From NCBI GenBank assembly GCA_020638955.1, contig JACKHO010000004.1, positions 124,001 through 188,000 on the forward strand: 64,000 nucleotides of DNA. The letters run 5' to 3'. Positions 56,128 to 64,000 of the stretch are shown here, in pieces. Position 1 is the first letter of the stretch; each line of letters opens with the position of its first letter. The position numbers and the translations under genes were made by a program. The notes under the pieces are model-generated. The model was not told where the DNA came from and searched no databases. It saw only the letters and a list, made by a program, of their open reading frames with translations. The stretch is from Planctomycetaceae bacterium. Lineage in GTDB: Bacteria; Planctomycetota; Planctomycetia; Planctomycetales; Planctomycetaceae.

Positions 56128-56808
56128 TCAGGTTGACTTCTGCAGCAGTACGACGTCATCGCCCGCGACAATCAATTCTGCGTTCCACAATTCAGCCAGC
56201 CACTCGAACGTCTGCTCCGCGGCAAAGCAAATGTGGGTGGGATCTTGCTTGTAGTGCCATGTCGAAAACGCGTCTTGGTCGAGAACGCGTTTGGTCATCA
56301 GGCCCAGAATGCCACCGGGACGCAGGCATCGCCAGAGTCGTTCCAGTTCATATCGCGGTCTGCGGAGATGTTCGAACACTTCTGTTGCAGTAATGAAATC
56401 GTACTGCTGCAGAAAGACTGAATGATTCGGTGCGTAGAAGGGATCAAACATCTGCATGGTGTGCCCCGCTTCGGCAAACATTTTCGAGAGCGTCGGCCCA
56501 GGGCCAGCGCCGAAATCGAGTCCCCAACCGCCAGATGCAAGTCGCTCTTGCATGGGATCAAACATCCGACTCAGGAAGTTGCGATACGCATCGTCATGCG
56601 GCGAATTCTCATGCCGGTCGTAATGCAGCTTCTCGCCGCTGTGGGAAACATGATCACGTGGAGGCACGAACACCAGCCGACACCGCGAACACTGGAGATA
56701 GGTTCGCCAGTCTTCGAAGAATTCGTTAACACCAACTGCGAAGCACAGCGGGCACGTCTGTACCACGATGTTTCCGTCTGTACTGCGGAGCTGTTGGGAA
56801 TCAGCCAA
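56128..56808 (-). CDS. class I SAM methyltransferase with N-terminal zinc ribbon
   Basis: 226 residues from TTG 56808, which has AGAAGGA seven bases upstream, a much better site than the ATG further up (56862). Zinc ribbon C-P-L-C and C-S-R-C within the first 45 residues (QTCPLCFAVGVNEFF, QCSRCRLVFVPPRDH). Methyltransferase motif I is GWGLDFGAGPGPTLSKMFAE, then FDFIT-like YDFITATEVFEHLRRPRYEL. This layout belongs to the Methyltransf_23/13 type seen beside glycan or sugar genes. The substrate is unknown. Confidence 0.82.
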   Translation of the reverse strand: MADSQQLRSTDGNIVVQTCPLCFAVGVNEFFEDWRTYLQCSRCRLVFVPPRDHVSHSGEKLHYDRHENSPHDDAYRNFLSRMFDPMQERLASGGWGLDFGAGPGPTLSKMFAEAGHTMQMFDPFYAPNHSVFLQQYDFITATEVFEHLRRPRYELERLWRCLRPGGILGLMTKRVLDQDAFSTWHYKQDPTHICFAAEQTFEWLAELWNAELIVAGDDVVLLQKST

Positions 56809-57018
56809 CGTGTTTTCCTTCTGATGAGTTCTGTTGAGCGAGCATTTTTGGTCCACATGCATCCCAGGGCAACTGTTTGAGGCATCAATTCTCCCCAATC
56901 CAGTCGACGATTTCTTGCCGGGACGATATTCTCCAACGGTTGCCGTGCCTTCTTGCGTAATCAAACTGTTCGCAGTGCACGGGATGGTTATTCAATTCAA
57001 ATCATCAGGAGTTTTCCC

Positions 57019-57225
57019 GTGGCCGACCCTTCATCCACCGCGAATGATCAACAGCGTCGTTATCGAGAGTTTCTGGATTTGCTGCCGTTGACCCTGGCAC
57101 TTGCGGGACTGCCGCAAAGTGAACATGGTCGCTACTACAACGAAGAACAAATTGAAACACGTGTCTTTGCCGTGCGACACGCTTACAAAGCCGCACGTCA
57201 ACTGGCACGAGAACTCATCAAGTAA
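57019..57225 (+). CDS. small conserved hypothetical protein
   Basis: 68 residues from GTG 57019 (AGGAG upstream, spacing seven): VADPSSTANDQQRRYREFLD, LLPLTLALAGLPQSEHGRYY, NEEQIETRVFAVRHAYKAAR, ending QLARELIK. No membrane helix or motif. It forms a run with the next gene. Function unknown. Confidence 0.6.
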   Translation: MADPSSTANDQQRRYREFLDLLPLTLALAGLPQSEHGRYYNEEQIETRVFAVRHAYKAARQLARELIK

Positions 57226-57282
57226 GTAACGCCGCCTCGACTCAGTCGTTCTGGGCACGCGGAGCGGCAGGGAGAGAGTCCA

Positions 57283-57843
57283 ATGTGGTTTGCAGAAACG
57301 GCGTGGCCCACACTCATTGTTCTGGCAACCGTGGCCGCGATTTTTGTGTCGCGCTGGATGGCGAATCGTCGCGCCATCTGGCTGGGGGCCGCGGGATTCT
57401 TTGTCGCCCTCATGCCGCTCGTCTGGTGGCTGGAAATTCAAATTGTCACGCCGCGTGAGCAAGTCGAGCAAAGCATTCTCGACATCACCTCGGCCTTTCA
57501 ACAGAAAGACTCCGAAGAGACGCTCAAGCACATTTCACCAGGTGCACCTCACATCAAAATTCTGGCAGCCGGAGCCCTGAAGCTTGTTGATGTCAGTGAC
57601 GACATGCGAGTCTCCGACATTCAAATTGAACTGACCAATGAAGACTCCATCGCGAAGGCCAAGTTTCGGGTAAACGCGCGAGTCGGATTACTCGGCCAGA
57701 CGGAAAAGCAGCATCAGCCAACGCGCTGGGATGCCACGTGGCGTAAGGAAGGGGAAGAGTGGCTGTTGTTCAAAATCACAGAACTCGACCCCATCACGGG
57801 CGAACCGCTCGACCGATTTGGTCAACTTCGCGGCATGTTCTAA
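57283..57843 (+). CDS. membrane protein with SnoaL-like soluble domain
   Basis: 186 residues. Two N-terminal membrane helices (TLIVLATVAAIFVSRWMA, AIWLGAAGFFVALMPLVWWL) are followed by a soluble domain resembling cystatin/SnoaL-like folds (VEQSILDITSAFQQKDSEET, IKILAAGALKLVDVSDDMRV, RWDATWRKEGEEWLLFKITE). No catalytic motif. A possible hairpin with a T-stretch follows at 57872-57902. Confidence 0.65.
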   Translation: MWFAETAWPTLIVLATVAAIFVSRWMANRRAIWLGAAGFFVALMPLVWWLEIQIVTPREQVEQSILDITSAFQQKDSEETLKHISPGAPHIKILAAGALKLVDVSDDMRVSDIQIELTNEDSIAKAKFRVNARVGLLGQTEKQHQPTRWDATWRKEGEEWLLFKITELDPITGEPLDRFGQLRGMF

Positions 57844-57982
57844 TGAGTGAATCAGGCCACGAACTCGTTTCACACATTCGAATGTGAAATTGGGACCTTT
57901 TTTCGAAGAAAAGTGACTTCCCAAGCGAGCGACGGACGATAAGATACCCCACGCATGAGCGAGAAATGGCTCATTTTCATAG

Positions 57983-58056
<74 letters not shown>

Positions 58057-58060
58057 CTTT

Positions 58061-58094
58061 AAAAGCCGAAGCCCTTTGGGTCTTCGGCTTTTTT
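58061..58094 (+). terminator. Rho-independent terminator of tRNA-fMet
   Basis: Stem aaaagccgaag (58061-58071) and cttcggctttt (58082-58092) with an inner CCC-TTT-GGG, ending in TTTTTT (58089-58094). It lies 4 bases past the tRNA. Confidence 0.92.
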
Positions 58095-58167
58095 CGTTCT
58101 CTTCCGTCGCTACACGCCACATTGCGTTCAGTCGCTGTCCATTGCCGATCTGGCTACACTGGACCGC

Positions 58168-59439
58168 ATGGATCAAAATTCACTTGAACGTTCGACATTG
58201 CGAAAAGTCGCCTGGCGACTTATGCCGTTCATTTGTCTGTGCTACGTGCTGAACATCCTCGACCGGGCGAATGTGGGCTTTGCCCGTCTGAACATGCAAA
58301 CCGACCTCAAGTTGGACGAGGACATGTTCAACCTCGGCTACGGCATGTTCTACCTGGGCTACCTGCTTTTTGAAGTGCCCAGCAACCTGCTCATGCGAAA
58401 AGTCGGAGCGCGCCGCTGGATTGCCCGCATCATGATTACCTGGGGCATCGTGTCGGCCCTCACCATGTTTGCCTGGGATGAGTGGTCGTTCTATGGCCTG
58501 CGCGTCTTACTCGGAATTGCCGAAGCGGGATTCTTTCCGGGGATCATTCTCTACCTCAGCTACTGGTTCCCCGACCAGGAACGGGGAAAAATGACCGCTT
58601 TTTTCATGCTGGCGATTGGGCTGGCGAGTGTGTTCGGAAATCCCATTTCGGGATTCATTATGCAATATCTCGACACGGCTGCCGGACTTCATGGCTGGCA
58701 ATGGCTGTTTCTGCTCGAAGGAATTCCATCGATGCTTGTCGGCTTCGCGGTTCTGTTCTATTTGACCGACTCTCCCAAGCATGCCAACTGGCTCGCATCG
58801 GAAGAACGCGATTGGCTGATTGCACGCATGCAGCATGAAGAAGAAACTCGCCGGGCGAAACACAATGCCGACCATTTAGCAGCCATGATGCAGTGGCGGG
58901 TCTGGCTGTTGATCGCCATTTACTTCACCGTCGCGGTCGGCACGAACGCAGCCGGGGCGCACTTACCAAAACTCATCAAGGCGGACTTTGAGGGGATGAC
59001 CACCTTTCAAATCGGCCTCCTCAGCGCGCTGCCACACTTATGCGCCGTCTTGGGGATGACTGTTTTCGGCATCAGCTCCGATCGGAACAAAGAACGGCGT
59101 TTGCATTTGGCCGCTGCAGCGGGCCTGGGCGCGGCGGGATGGGCGCTGACAGCAGCGACCGAATCTCCCGTCCTTAGACTCGTCGGCCTATGTCTCGCTC
59201 AGACGGGCATGATGAGCATGCTGCCCATCTTCTGGACCTTACCGACAGCATTCCTGACCGGCGCAGCGGCAGCTGGAGGCATTGCCTTGATTAACTCGGT
59301 CGCCAACATCGGTGGCTTCTTCGGAGCAACAATTCTCGGACGGTTCGGCCTGTGGTCAATGGCCCTCTGTTTGTTCGCAGGAGCATTGCTCGCAATGGGG
59401 ACTGGCAGTAGTACGAAAGCCAAAGTAGAAGCAACCTGA
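58168..59439 (+). CDS. MFS transporter, anion:cation symporter (ACS) type
   Basis: 423 residues, 12 membrane helices. ACS family signatures: NILDRANVGFARLNMQTDL near helix 1, GLRVLLGIAEAGFFPGIILY, LSYWFPDQERGKMTAFFMLA, and a central cytoplasmic loop SPKHANWLASEERDWLIARM. This family carries organic acids, hexuronates, tartrate or phthalate. It is followed by an SDR and a cupin gene at short spacing, so it probably feeds their pathway. The substrate is not known. Confidence 0.88.
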   Translation: MDQNSLERSTLRKVAWRLMPFICLCYVLNILDRANVGFARLNMQTDLKLDEDMFNLGYGMFYLGYLLFEVPSNLLMRKVGARRWIARIMITWGIVSALTMFAWDEWSFYGLRVLLGIAEAGFFPGIILYLSYWFPDQERGKMTAFFMLAIGLASVFGNPISGFIMQYLDTAAGLHGWQWLFLLEGIPSMLVGFAVLFYLTDSPKHANWLASEERDWLIARMQHEEETRRAKHNADHLAAMMQWRVWLLIAIYFTVAVGTNAAGAHLPKLIKADFEGMTTFQIGLLSALPHLCAVLGMTVFGISSDRNKERRLHLAAAAGLGAAGWALTAATESPVLRLVGLCLAQTGMMSMLPIFWTLPTAFLTGAAAAGGIALINSVANIGGFFGATILGRFGLWSMALCLFAGALLAMGTGSSTKAKVEAT

Positions 59440-59499
59440 TCGCAGGTCACAGCAGGATGCGTATTCGCCCCGACCCACACTGAAACAGACTCACAACCT

Positions 59500-60333
59500 A
59501 TGACAAATCCTCTGTTCGATCTCACAAACAAAGTTGCGGTTGTTTCCGGTGCTGCACAAGGAATGGGGCAAGCAACTGCACTGGCCGTCGCACAACACGG
59601 GGCTGATGTTGTCGTCGTTGATCGGAACATCGATGGTGCGGAGGCGACAGCCGCAACCATTCGCGCGATGGGACGCAAAGTGCTCGTAGCCGGGACTGAT
59701 GTTTCCTGTCCGGATGCCATCGCGGCGTTGTTCACGCAGGTCGATGCGACGTTTGGCCGGGTCGACTTCCTGGGCAACATTGCGGGAGATGGACATTTGT
59801 GCCAACCGGAGCACCTCGCGATCGAAGATCTTCACCGAGTGTTCCAGAATCTAGTCATTGGGCGATTCGCCATGTGCCAGCAGGCGGGACGACGAATGCT
59901 GGCCCAAGGCTGCGGATCGATTATGAACATTGGGTCCGTCGCCAGTTCCACCGCACTCGGTCGGGGACACATTGCGTACAGCATGGCGATGGGAGCCGTG
60001 CTGCAAATGACGCGCGAACTGAGTACGGAGTGGAGCCATCGCGGCGTGCGGGTCAACTGCGTTACACCAGCGCAGGTTTTGAATCCCAGTTTGGCAGCGC
60101 GCATGCAGGAAGATCCCTCATTGGAAAGTCGTTTCCTAAAAGGCATTCCCGCCGGACGACTCGGCCAGCCGGAGAACATTCAAGGTCTCGCAGTTCTGCT
60201 GGCGTCCGATGCGTCGCGCTGGATTACGGGGGCCATCATTCCTATGGACGGGGGGAACACGGCTATGAACGCTGGTGGGACTCCCGGACACGAACAACAC
60301 TTAATTCAAACGTTTCGCGCAGAGACAAAGTAA
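59500..60333 (+). CDS. SDR family protein with altered active site
   Basis: 277 residues. NAD-binding GAAQGMGQATALAV (about 17-30), D in VVDRNIDGAEA, NIAG (N93), Ser in MNIGSVASSTALG and Tyr 160 in HIAYSMAMGAVLQM. The catalytic Lys of YxxxK is replaced by Met 164 (codon ATG at 59989-59991). C-terminal WITGAIIPMDGGNTAMN is family-typical. The fold is therefore an SDR, but dehydrogenase activity is doubtful. It lies 60 bases after the MFS gene and 31 bases before the cupin gene. Confidence 0.85.
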   Translation: MTNPLFDLTNKVAVVSGAAQGMGQATALAVAQHGADVVVVDRNIDGAEATAATIRAMGRKVLVAGTDVSCPDAIAALFTQVDATFGRVDFLGNIAGDGHLCQPEHLAIEDLHRVFQNLVIGRFAMCQQAGRRMLAQGCGSIMNIGSVASSTALGRGHIAYSMAMGAVLQMTRELSTEWSHRGVRVNCVTPAQVLNPSLAARMQEDPSLESRFLKGIPAGRLGQPENIQGLAVLLASDASRWITGAIIPMDGGNTAMNAGGTPGHEQHLIQTFRAETK

Positions 60334-60364
60334 ATCGATTCGATCAGGAAAGAGAGAGTGAACC

Positions 60365-60790
60365 TTGGCAAAGATTACGCAATTCAAAGGCTACACCGGC
60401 ACGGAACAAATGCCGGACGTGCCAAAGCCCGACACACCGCCCGATCCCATGATCGTGACCGACCAGGACGGTGTTCCTGTGGTCTATCCGGGATGCCACG
60501 GCGTGGGCGTGCGGGTGGTTCATCCTGTCAACGAAAAAGCTCCCGCCAAGAACATGGGACTGGTGAAGTTCTATGTGCCGCCGCATGTGGTGCTGGAGCC
60601 CGGCTCGCATCCGACGGAAGAAACGTACGTCATTCTTGAAGGGGAAGGAGAAATGACGTTTCATCGCTACAAGCGACACGTGAAGAAAGGCGACTTCATC
60701 TATCTGCCGCCCTGGTGTGTTCATGGAATCGAAAACACCGGCAATGAAACGCTGGTTGTCCTGATTTGCACGTCACCGCCAAATCCGTAG
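60365..60790 (+). CDS. cupin-domain protein
   Basis: 141 residues from TTG 60365 (GAGAGAG upstream). A single cupin: VVLEPGSHPTEETYVILEGE with metal-like H and E, then FIYLPPWCVHGIENTGNETL with the second-motif His. The N-terminal about 50 residues (DVPKPDTPPDPMIVTDQDGV) are polar. Possibly a metal-dependent isomerase or dioxygenase working with the SDR and transporter. The function is inferred from the neighbours only. Confidence 0.82.
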   Translation: MAKITQFKGYTGTEQMPDVPKPDTPPDPMIVTDQDGVPVVYPGCHGVGVRVVHPVNEKAPAKNMGLVKFYVPPHVVLEPGSHPTEETYVILEGEGEMTFHRYKRHVKKGDFIYLPPWCVHGIENTGNETLVVLICTSPPNP

Positions 60791-60839
60791 TACCTGTCAT
60801 TTCAAACTCACGGTTAGAGAGTTGGGAAACATCAGTGTG

Positions 60840-60883
60840 ATCCCCTCGCCTTTCGGGAGTCGATATACCCGAATGAGGGGGAT
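60840..60883 (+). terminator. long two-part stem-loop after the cupin gene
   Basis: Outer arms atcccctc (60840-60847) and gagggggat (60875-60883) with one extra G, inner arms ttcggg (60852-60857) and cccgaa (60868-60873), then a short TTT. It may end the MFS-SDR-cupin transcript. Confidence 0.6.
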
Positions 60884-60943
60884 TTCGTTATGTTGAGGGA
60901 CCGGAATACTGCAGCGACGACCTGAATCGAGTGAGCTTTCCGC

Positions 60944-62308
60944 ATGCTGAATCTTTACCAACGCGTCCGTCACTCCAACGGTGGCGTTTCCCGACGAAGT
61001 TTTCTGCAACTGGGATCGCTGGCCCTCTTGGGTTCTGGAGGGGCTTTGAGCCTCCCTTCGTTGCTCCAGGCGGAAACTGCAGCGGGTGTGGGTCGTTCGC
61101 CGAAGTCGGTCATCATGATTTATCTGGTGGGCGGTCCGCCGCACCAGGATATGTTTGACCTGAAGCCGAATGCGCCGGCTGAAATCGCAGGCCCGTGGCG
61201 CCCCATCTCCACGAATGTTCCGGGGATGGACATTTGCGAAGCCTTTCCGCGACTGGCGGGAATGGCCGATAAGTTTAGCATCATTCGGTCGCTCGTCGGC
61301 AATCAATCCAACCACGACGCCATTCAGGTTTTCAACGGCCACAACCCTCGAAATGCAACACCATCCGGTGGATGGCCGCAGTTCGGTTCGATGGTTTCGA
61401 AGGTGCAAGGAGCATTTGATCCCTCCGCTCCACCTTTCGTGAGTCTCTGCTATCCCTGTACTCATGGTCCCTACAACGAACCAGGGCCTGGCTTTCTGGG
61501 AACGACTCACAGCCCGTTCCGCCCGCTGGGATCAACCCGCGACGACATGACGCTCAACGGCGTCACCGTAGAACATTTGCAGGACCGCGTGTCGTTGCTT
61601 AAAGACTTTGACCGACTGCGGCGTGACACCGACACCGGAACCTCAATGGCTGGCCTGGACGCGTTTACCGAGCAGGCCGTGGGACTGCTGACCTCTTCGC
61701 AACTCGCAGACGCACTCGACTTGTCGAAAGAAGATCCCGCAACTGTCGCGCGGTATGGCACCGGGAACACGAAAGTCTTCATCGATGGCAACGGCGCTCC
61801 ACGTGTTCCGCAAAGTCTACTGATGGCGCGACGGCTCATTGAAGCGGGCGTGCGCGTTGTCACGCTGAACTACAGCAAGTGGGATTGGCATGGTGGAAAC
61901 AACAATTCCATTTTCAAACGGGAACAGGAAGACTTCCCCATTTTTGACCAGTGCGTCAGTGCATTGCTGGAAGACCTGCACAACCGGGGCATGGCAGATG
62001 ACTGTGCCGTTGTCATTTGGGGAGAATTCGGTCGGACTCCAAAAATCAGCGCCCAGGTTGGTCGCGATCACTGGCCGCAGGTGAACTGTGCCTTACTGGC
62101 CGGCGGCGGATTCCAGCATGGGCAAGTCATTGGAGCCACGGACAGAATTGGCGGCGAAGCCATAGCGCGACCTGTCACGTTCGCTGAAGTCTACGCGAGT
62201 TTGTATCGCCACTTGGGCGTCGATGTCGACACAACCATCAGCGACCTGAACGGTCGCCCTCAGTATCTCATCGAAGACCGAGCCAGTCCGCTGGCAGAAC
62301 TGAGTTAA
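60944..62308 (+). CDS. DUF1501 domain-containing Tat-exported protein
   Basis: 454 residues. Tat signal SRRSFLQLGSLALLG about 20 residues in. DUF1501 motifs: SVIMIYLVGGPPHQDMFDLK, FSIIRSLVGNQSNHDAIQVF, KWDWHGGNNNSIFKREQEDF, CAVVIWGEFGRTPKISAQVG and the C-terminal RPVTFAEVYASLYRHLGVDV. The fold is alkaline-phosphatase-like. It is usually paired with a DUF1549/DUF1553 gene in planctomycetes; none is adjacent here. Substrate unknown. Confidence 0.92.
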   Translation: MLNLYQRVRHSNGGVSRRSFLQLGSLALLGSGGALSLPSLLQAETAAGVGRSPKSVIMIYLVGGPPHQDMFDLKPNAPAEIAGPWRPISTNVPGMDICEAFPRLAGMADKFSIIRSLVGNQSNHDAIQVFNGHNPRNATPSGGWPQFGSMVSKVQGAFDPSAPPFVSLCYPCTHGPYNEPGPGFLGTTHSPFRPLGSTRDDMTLNGVTVEHLQDRVSLLKDFDRLRRDTDTGTSMAGLDAFTEQAVGLLTSSQLADALDLSKEDPATVARYGTGNTKVFIDGNGAPRVPQSLLMARRLIEAGVRVVTLNYSKWDWHGGNNNSIFKREQEDFPIFDQCVSALLEDLHNRGMADDCAVVIWGEFGRTPKISAQVGRDHWPQVNCALLAGGGFQHGQVIGATDRIGGEAIARPVTFAEVYASLYRHLGVDVDTTISDLNGRPQYLIEDRASPLAELS

Positions 62309-62440
62309 CGAGTACCCGGCGACTCGGGCAATAACGACGACCTACGCAGAACATCCCAAACAAATGATCCCGTCCGCCCGCTTGGAACAGGCCGTGACCG
62401 CAGCCGGAAACGAATCATCCAGTTGCGAAATGCTGTATCA

Positions 62441-64000
62441 TTAGCTCAGCAGTCGCTCGGCCAGTTGGGCTGGTGTCAGCGGACCATGAATTTGCAGTGC
62501 AGTTGCCGCATTTTCAAGGCTGTATGCAGCCGTAGCCGGCTTGAACAGTTGCTCGGTTTCCTCCAGTGCGAGTGGCTTGCCCACGGCGCTCGTTGCCTGG
62601 GAAATAATCAGTGGCCGAGGCGAAACGGTCGCCGCGATGTGTGGAATGTCACCCACATCACGCAGAATTCCAGGGACGAGCGTGCCGAGTCTTTGATTCT
62701 CATAGGGAACATCAGTCACGAAACTGGCGAGTGTGCCCACCATCGCCAAACGGTGAATGCGGGTGATGAGGGCAGAGGCCATGAGGGCCACGAGTCCCGC
62801 AGGACCGACACCCACGACAATGTTTTTCCCATCGCCGCGCTGCTCATCCAACATGTGCAGGACGCGTGCGACGTCCCACACCCATTGCGCAAGGAGCGGA
62901 CGCCCGAGCCACAGCGACCACTCCGCCGTGTTGTGATCCGGGGCGCGACCAATCTTGTCGCGTGACCAGGCCTGAGTGCCGGTGGCTCGCAAATCGACAG
63001 AAACGACCGTGGCCTTCTGTTCAATGAACGCCTTGGCCCAATCACTGCTAATCGATTTTCGTCCGTCATCGAAATCCAGCAGAATGACCCGACGGCCAGT
63101 TCCTGCTACTTCCGTTCCTGCCAGTTTAATGCCCGGCTCGGAATTCAGCAGAAACGAGGTGACTCCCGCCTCTTCAGACTCCTGAATGAGATTGAGCGGT
63201 TCGCGCTTAGGGAATGGCCCCAGCATTCTTACCAGACTCGTAATCCGGTCGATTTCCTGGGTTCTCCAATGCTCAGCGTGCGTCGGAATGGAAATCTGTC
63301 CGACCAGCCGTTTCCCTTCCGCGGCGGCAAATTGCGGAAGTGTAATGAAGTCGTCCGGGCGTGAATCGTTCGGGAAACAACGGAGCGTTTCGGCCTCCTC
63401 CGTATCATGAGCCGGTTCGGGAATGGGCTCTCCCGTTCCTTCCCCTTTGAGGTGCAGCGTCATCCAGCCGTACATCGCTTCTCGCATGGGCTGGTTGTAA
63501 CCGTGGCCCGACTCAAAGACGGCCTGCTTAGCGCTCTCTTCTTTTCCATACAGCGAAAAGACTTGCTTAGCGAATGCGAGCGACTTGGCCCCTTCGCCGA
63601 CGGAGAACTGAAACGCATCTCGCGTCGCGTTGATGAGCATAAGCCCTCGCGGCGCGACGAGGGACAGAATGGCTCCTTCTTCGGTATGCGACAGTGCACC
63701 CGGCGTCACTTCACACATGCAGCAGGCCGCACCGAGATACGCCTGATAAGTCCCCACCGAACATACGGGAACCACGCACTTCAGCCGATCATCCATCGCA
63801 CCGGCGTACATGGTCTGATTGCCGCCGCCGCTGGCTCCCGTAATCCCAATTCGATTGGGGTCGACCTCCGGCCGGGCCTGCAAGTAGTCGACTGCCCGTG
63901 AATTCTCGTACACCTGCAAACCGGCCAGCGGCAGACCCGTTGGCCAGAGAGTTCCCGCGACCATTTCTCCGTGGTACTCACCGAGAGCTTTGCCAATGCC
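62441..64000 (-). CDS. acetyl-xylan-esterase-like alpha/beta hydrolase, partial at window edge
   Basis: At least 519 residues are visible; the 5' end lies beyond 64000 (the frame is open through the edge: ...GKALGEYHGEMVAGTLWPTG). Nucleophile elbow G-A-S-G-G in RIGITGASGGGNQTMYAGAM, with KCVVPVCSVGTYQAYLGAAC and ILSLVAPRGLMLINATRDAF. A second, diverged alpha/beta-hydrolase-like half follows (about 300-500, VSVDLRATGTQAWSRDK, GKNIVVGVGPAGLVALMASA), suggesting a duplicated architecture seen in planctomycete dienelactone-hydrolase-like proteins. Probably secreted. The start and signal peptide are outside the window. Confidence 0.85.
   Translation of the reverse strand, partial: GIGKALGEYHGEMVAGTLWPTGLPLAGLQVYENSRAVDYLQARPEVDPNRIGITGASGGGNQTMYAGAMDDRLKCVVPVCSVGTYQAYLGAACCMCEVTPGALSHTEEGAILSLVAPRGLMLINATRDAFQFSVGEGAKSLAFAKQVFSLYGKEESAKQAVFESGHGYNQPMREAMYGWMTLHLKGEGTGEPIPEPAHDTEEAETLRCFPNDSRPDDFITLPQFAAAEGKRLVGQISIPTHAEHWRTQEIDRITSLVRMLGPFPKREPLNLIQESEEAGVTSFLLNSEPGIKLAGTEVAGTGRRVILLDFDDGRKSISSDWAKAFIEQKATVVSVDLRATGTQAWSRDKIGRAPDHNTAEWSLWLGRPLLAQWVWDVARVLHMLDEQRGDGKNIVVGVGPAGLVALMASALITRIHRLAMVGTLASFVTDVPYENQRLGTLVPGILRDVGDIPHIAATVSPRPLIISQATSAVGKPLALEETEQLFKPATAAYSLENAATALQIHGPLTPAQLAERLLS

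Noticed and set aside
57938..57945. gataagat as the -10 box of tRNA-fMet
   Set aside because: Plausible position, but no matching -35 at 16-18 bp, so it was not entered as a promoter.

Overview
The window reads as chromosomal DNA of a planctomycete (Planctomycetota, probably a Planctomycetaceae-like relative). This is inferred from the gene families rather than from any rRNA: a DUF1501 Tat protein, a Cys-type sulfatase, DUF1080 fused to a glucose/sorbosone dehydrogenase, a TPR plus ASPIC/UnbV pair, a TIGR03067-like lipoprotein, a secreted protein with an L-E-x-L-E-D-R-x-L-L-A N-terminal motif, and short pilin-like 'SGFVVSAELVLVAT' proteins. Genes are mostly single or in short co-directional runs, with long structured intergenic stretches. 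No rRNA, CRISPR array, prophage or replication origin was seen. One tRNA (initiator tRNA-Met) is present.

Layout. 1-4.4 kb is an accessory scar: the front half of a tyrosine recombinase is cut by a complete IS21-family element (istA/istB, ends with doubled terminal repeats). Beyond the element lies the tail of an unrelated hypothetical gene, then two copies of a palindromic repeat and a larger imperfect palindrome. 4.4-9 kb: a membrane protein with an HExxH motif, a HEAT lipoprotein, a pilin-like protein with a Gly/His tail, a small TPR protein and a sulfatase. 9.2-12.9 kb: ribH, nusB, a DUF2079 membrane protein and a Rieske protein. 12.9-24.8 kb is almost all minus strand: an RTX-repeat secreted protein, a Nudix hydrolase, mannose-6-phosphate isomerase, RNase G/E, PTS enzyme I, the DUF1080-GSDH fusion, a zinc-ribbon membrane protein with a probable frameshift, a membrane-anchored protein and purM. 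25-31.1 kb: a beta-helix/FG-GAP surface protein, UxaA-type dehydratase, queE and a THUMP-like methyltransferase. 31.1-38.7 kb: a coiled-coil protein, a sensorless histidine kinase, a PMT-like membrane protein, a receiver-HATPase fusion and three secreted proteins. 39-50 kb: a secreted hypothetical, a PIG-L deacetylase, a PL10-like pectate lyase, a sialidase/SMP-30 fusion, a Gfo/Idh oxidoreductase, a DUF2752 protein, and the UnbV/TPR pair. 50-58 kb: D-2-hydroxyacid dehydrogenase, shikimate kinase, prepilin peptidase, SGNH hydrolase, a second pilin-like gene, an ankyrin protein, a methyltransferase and tRNA-fMet. 58-64 kb: an MFS-SDR-cupin run, a DUF1501 protein and an esterase that runs off the right edge.

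How the genes fit together. Housekeeping functions are riboflavin (ribH), purine (purM), shikimate (aroK), queuosine (queE), mannose phosphate (manA), RNA decay (rng) and antitermination (nusB). Around them is a polysaccharide-scavenging repertoire (sulfatase, pectate lyase, sialidase, PMI, UxaA, an ACS-type transporter) that could carry pectin to galacturonate to altronate catabolism, although the genes are dispersed. The two pilin-like genes and the prepilin peptidase suggest a small-pilin export system.

The observations most worth following are: the pilin-like pair with a Gly/His-rich tail; an SDR enzyme whose YxxxK lysine is methionine; the frameshifted zinc-ribbon gene; the covarying palindromic repeats; an initiator tRNA with an A29:U41 pair; and a start codon at 50244 with no Shine-Dalgarno that may be leaderless or sits in a hairpin.
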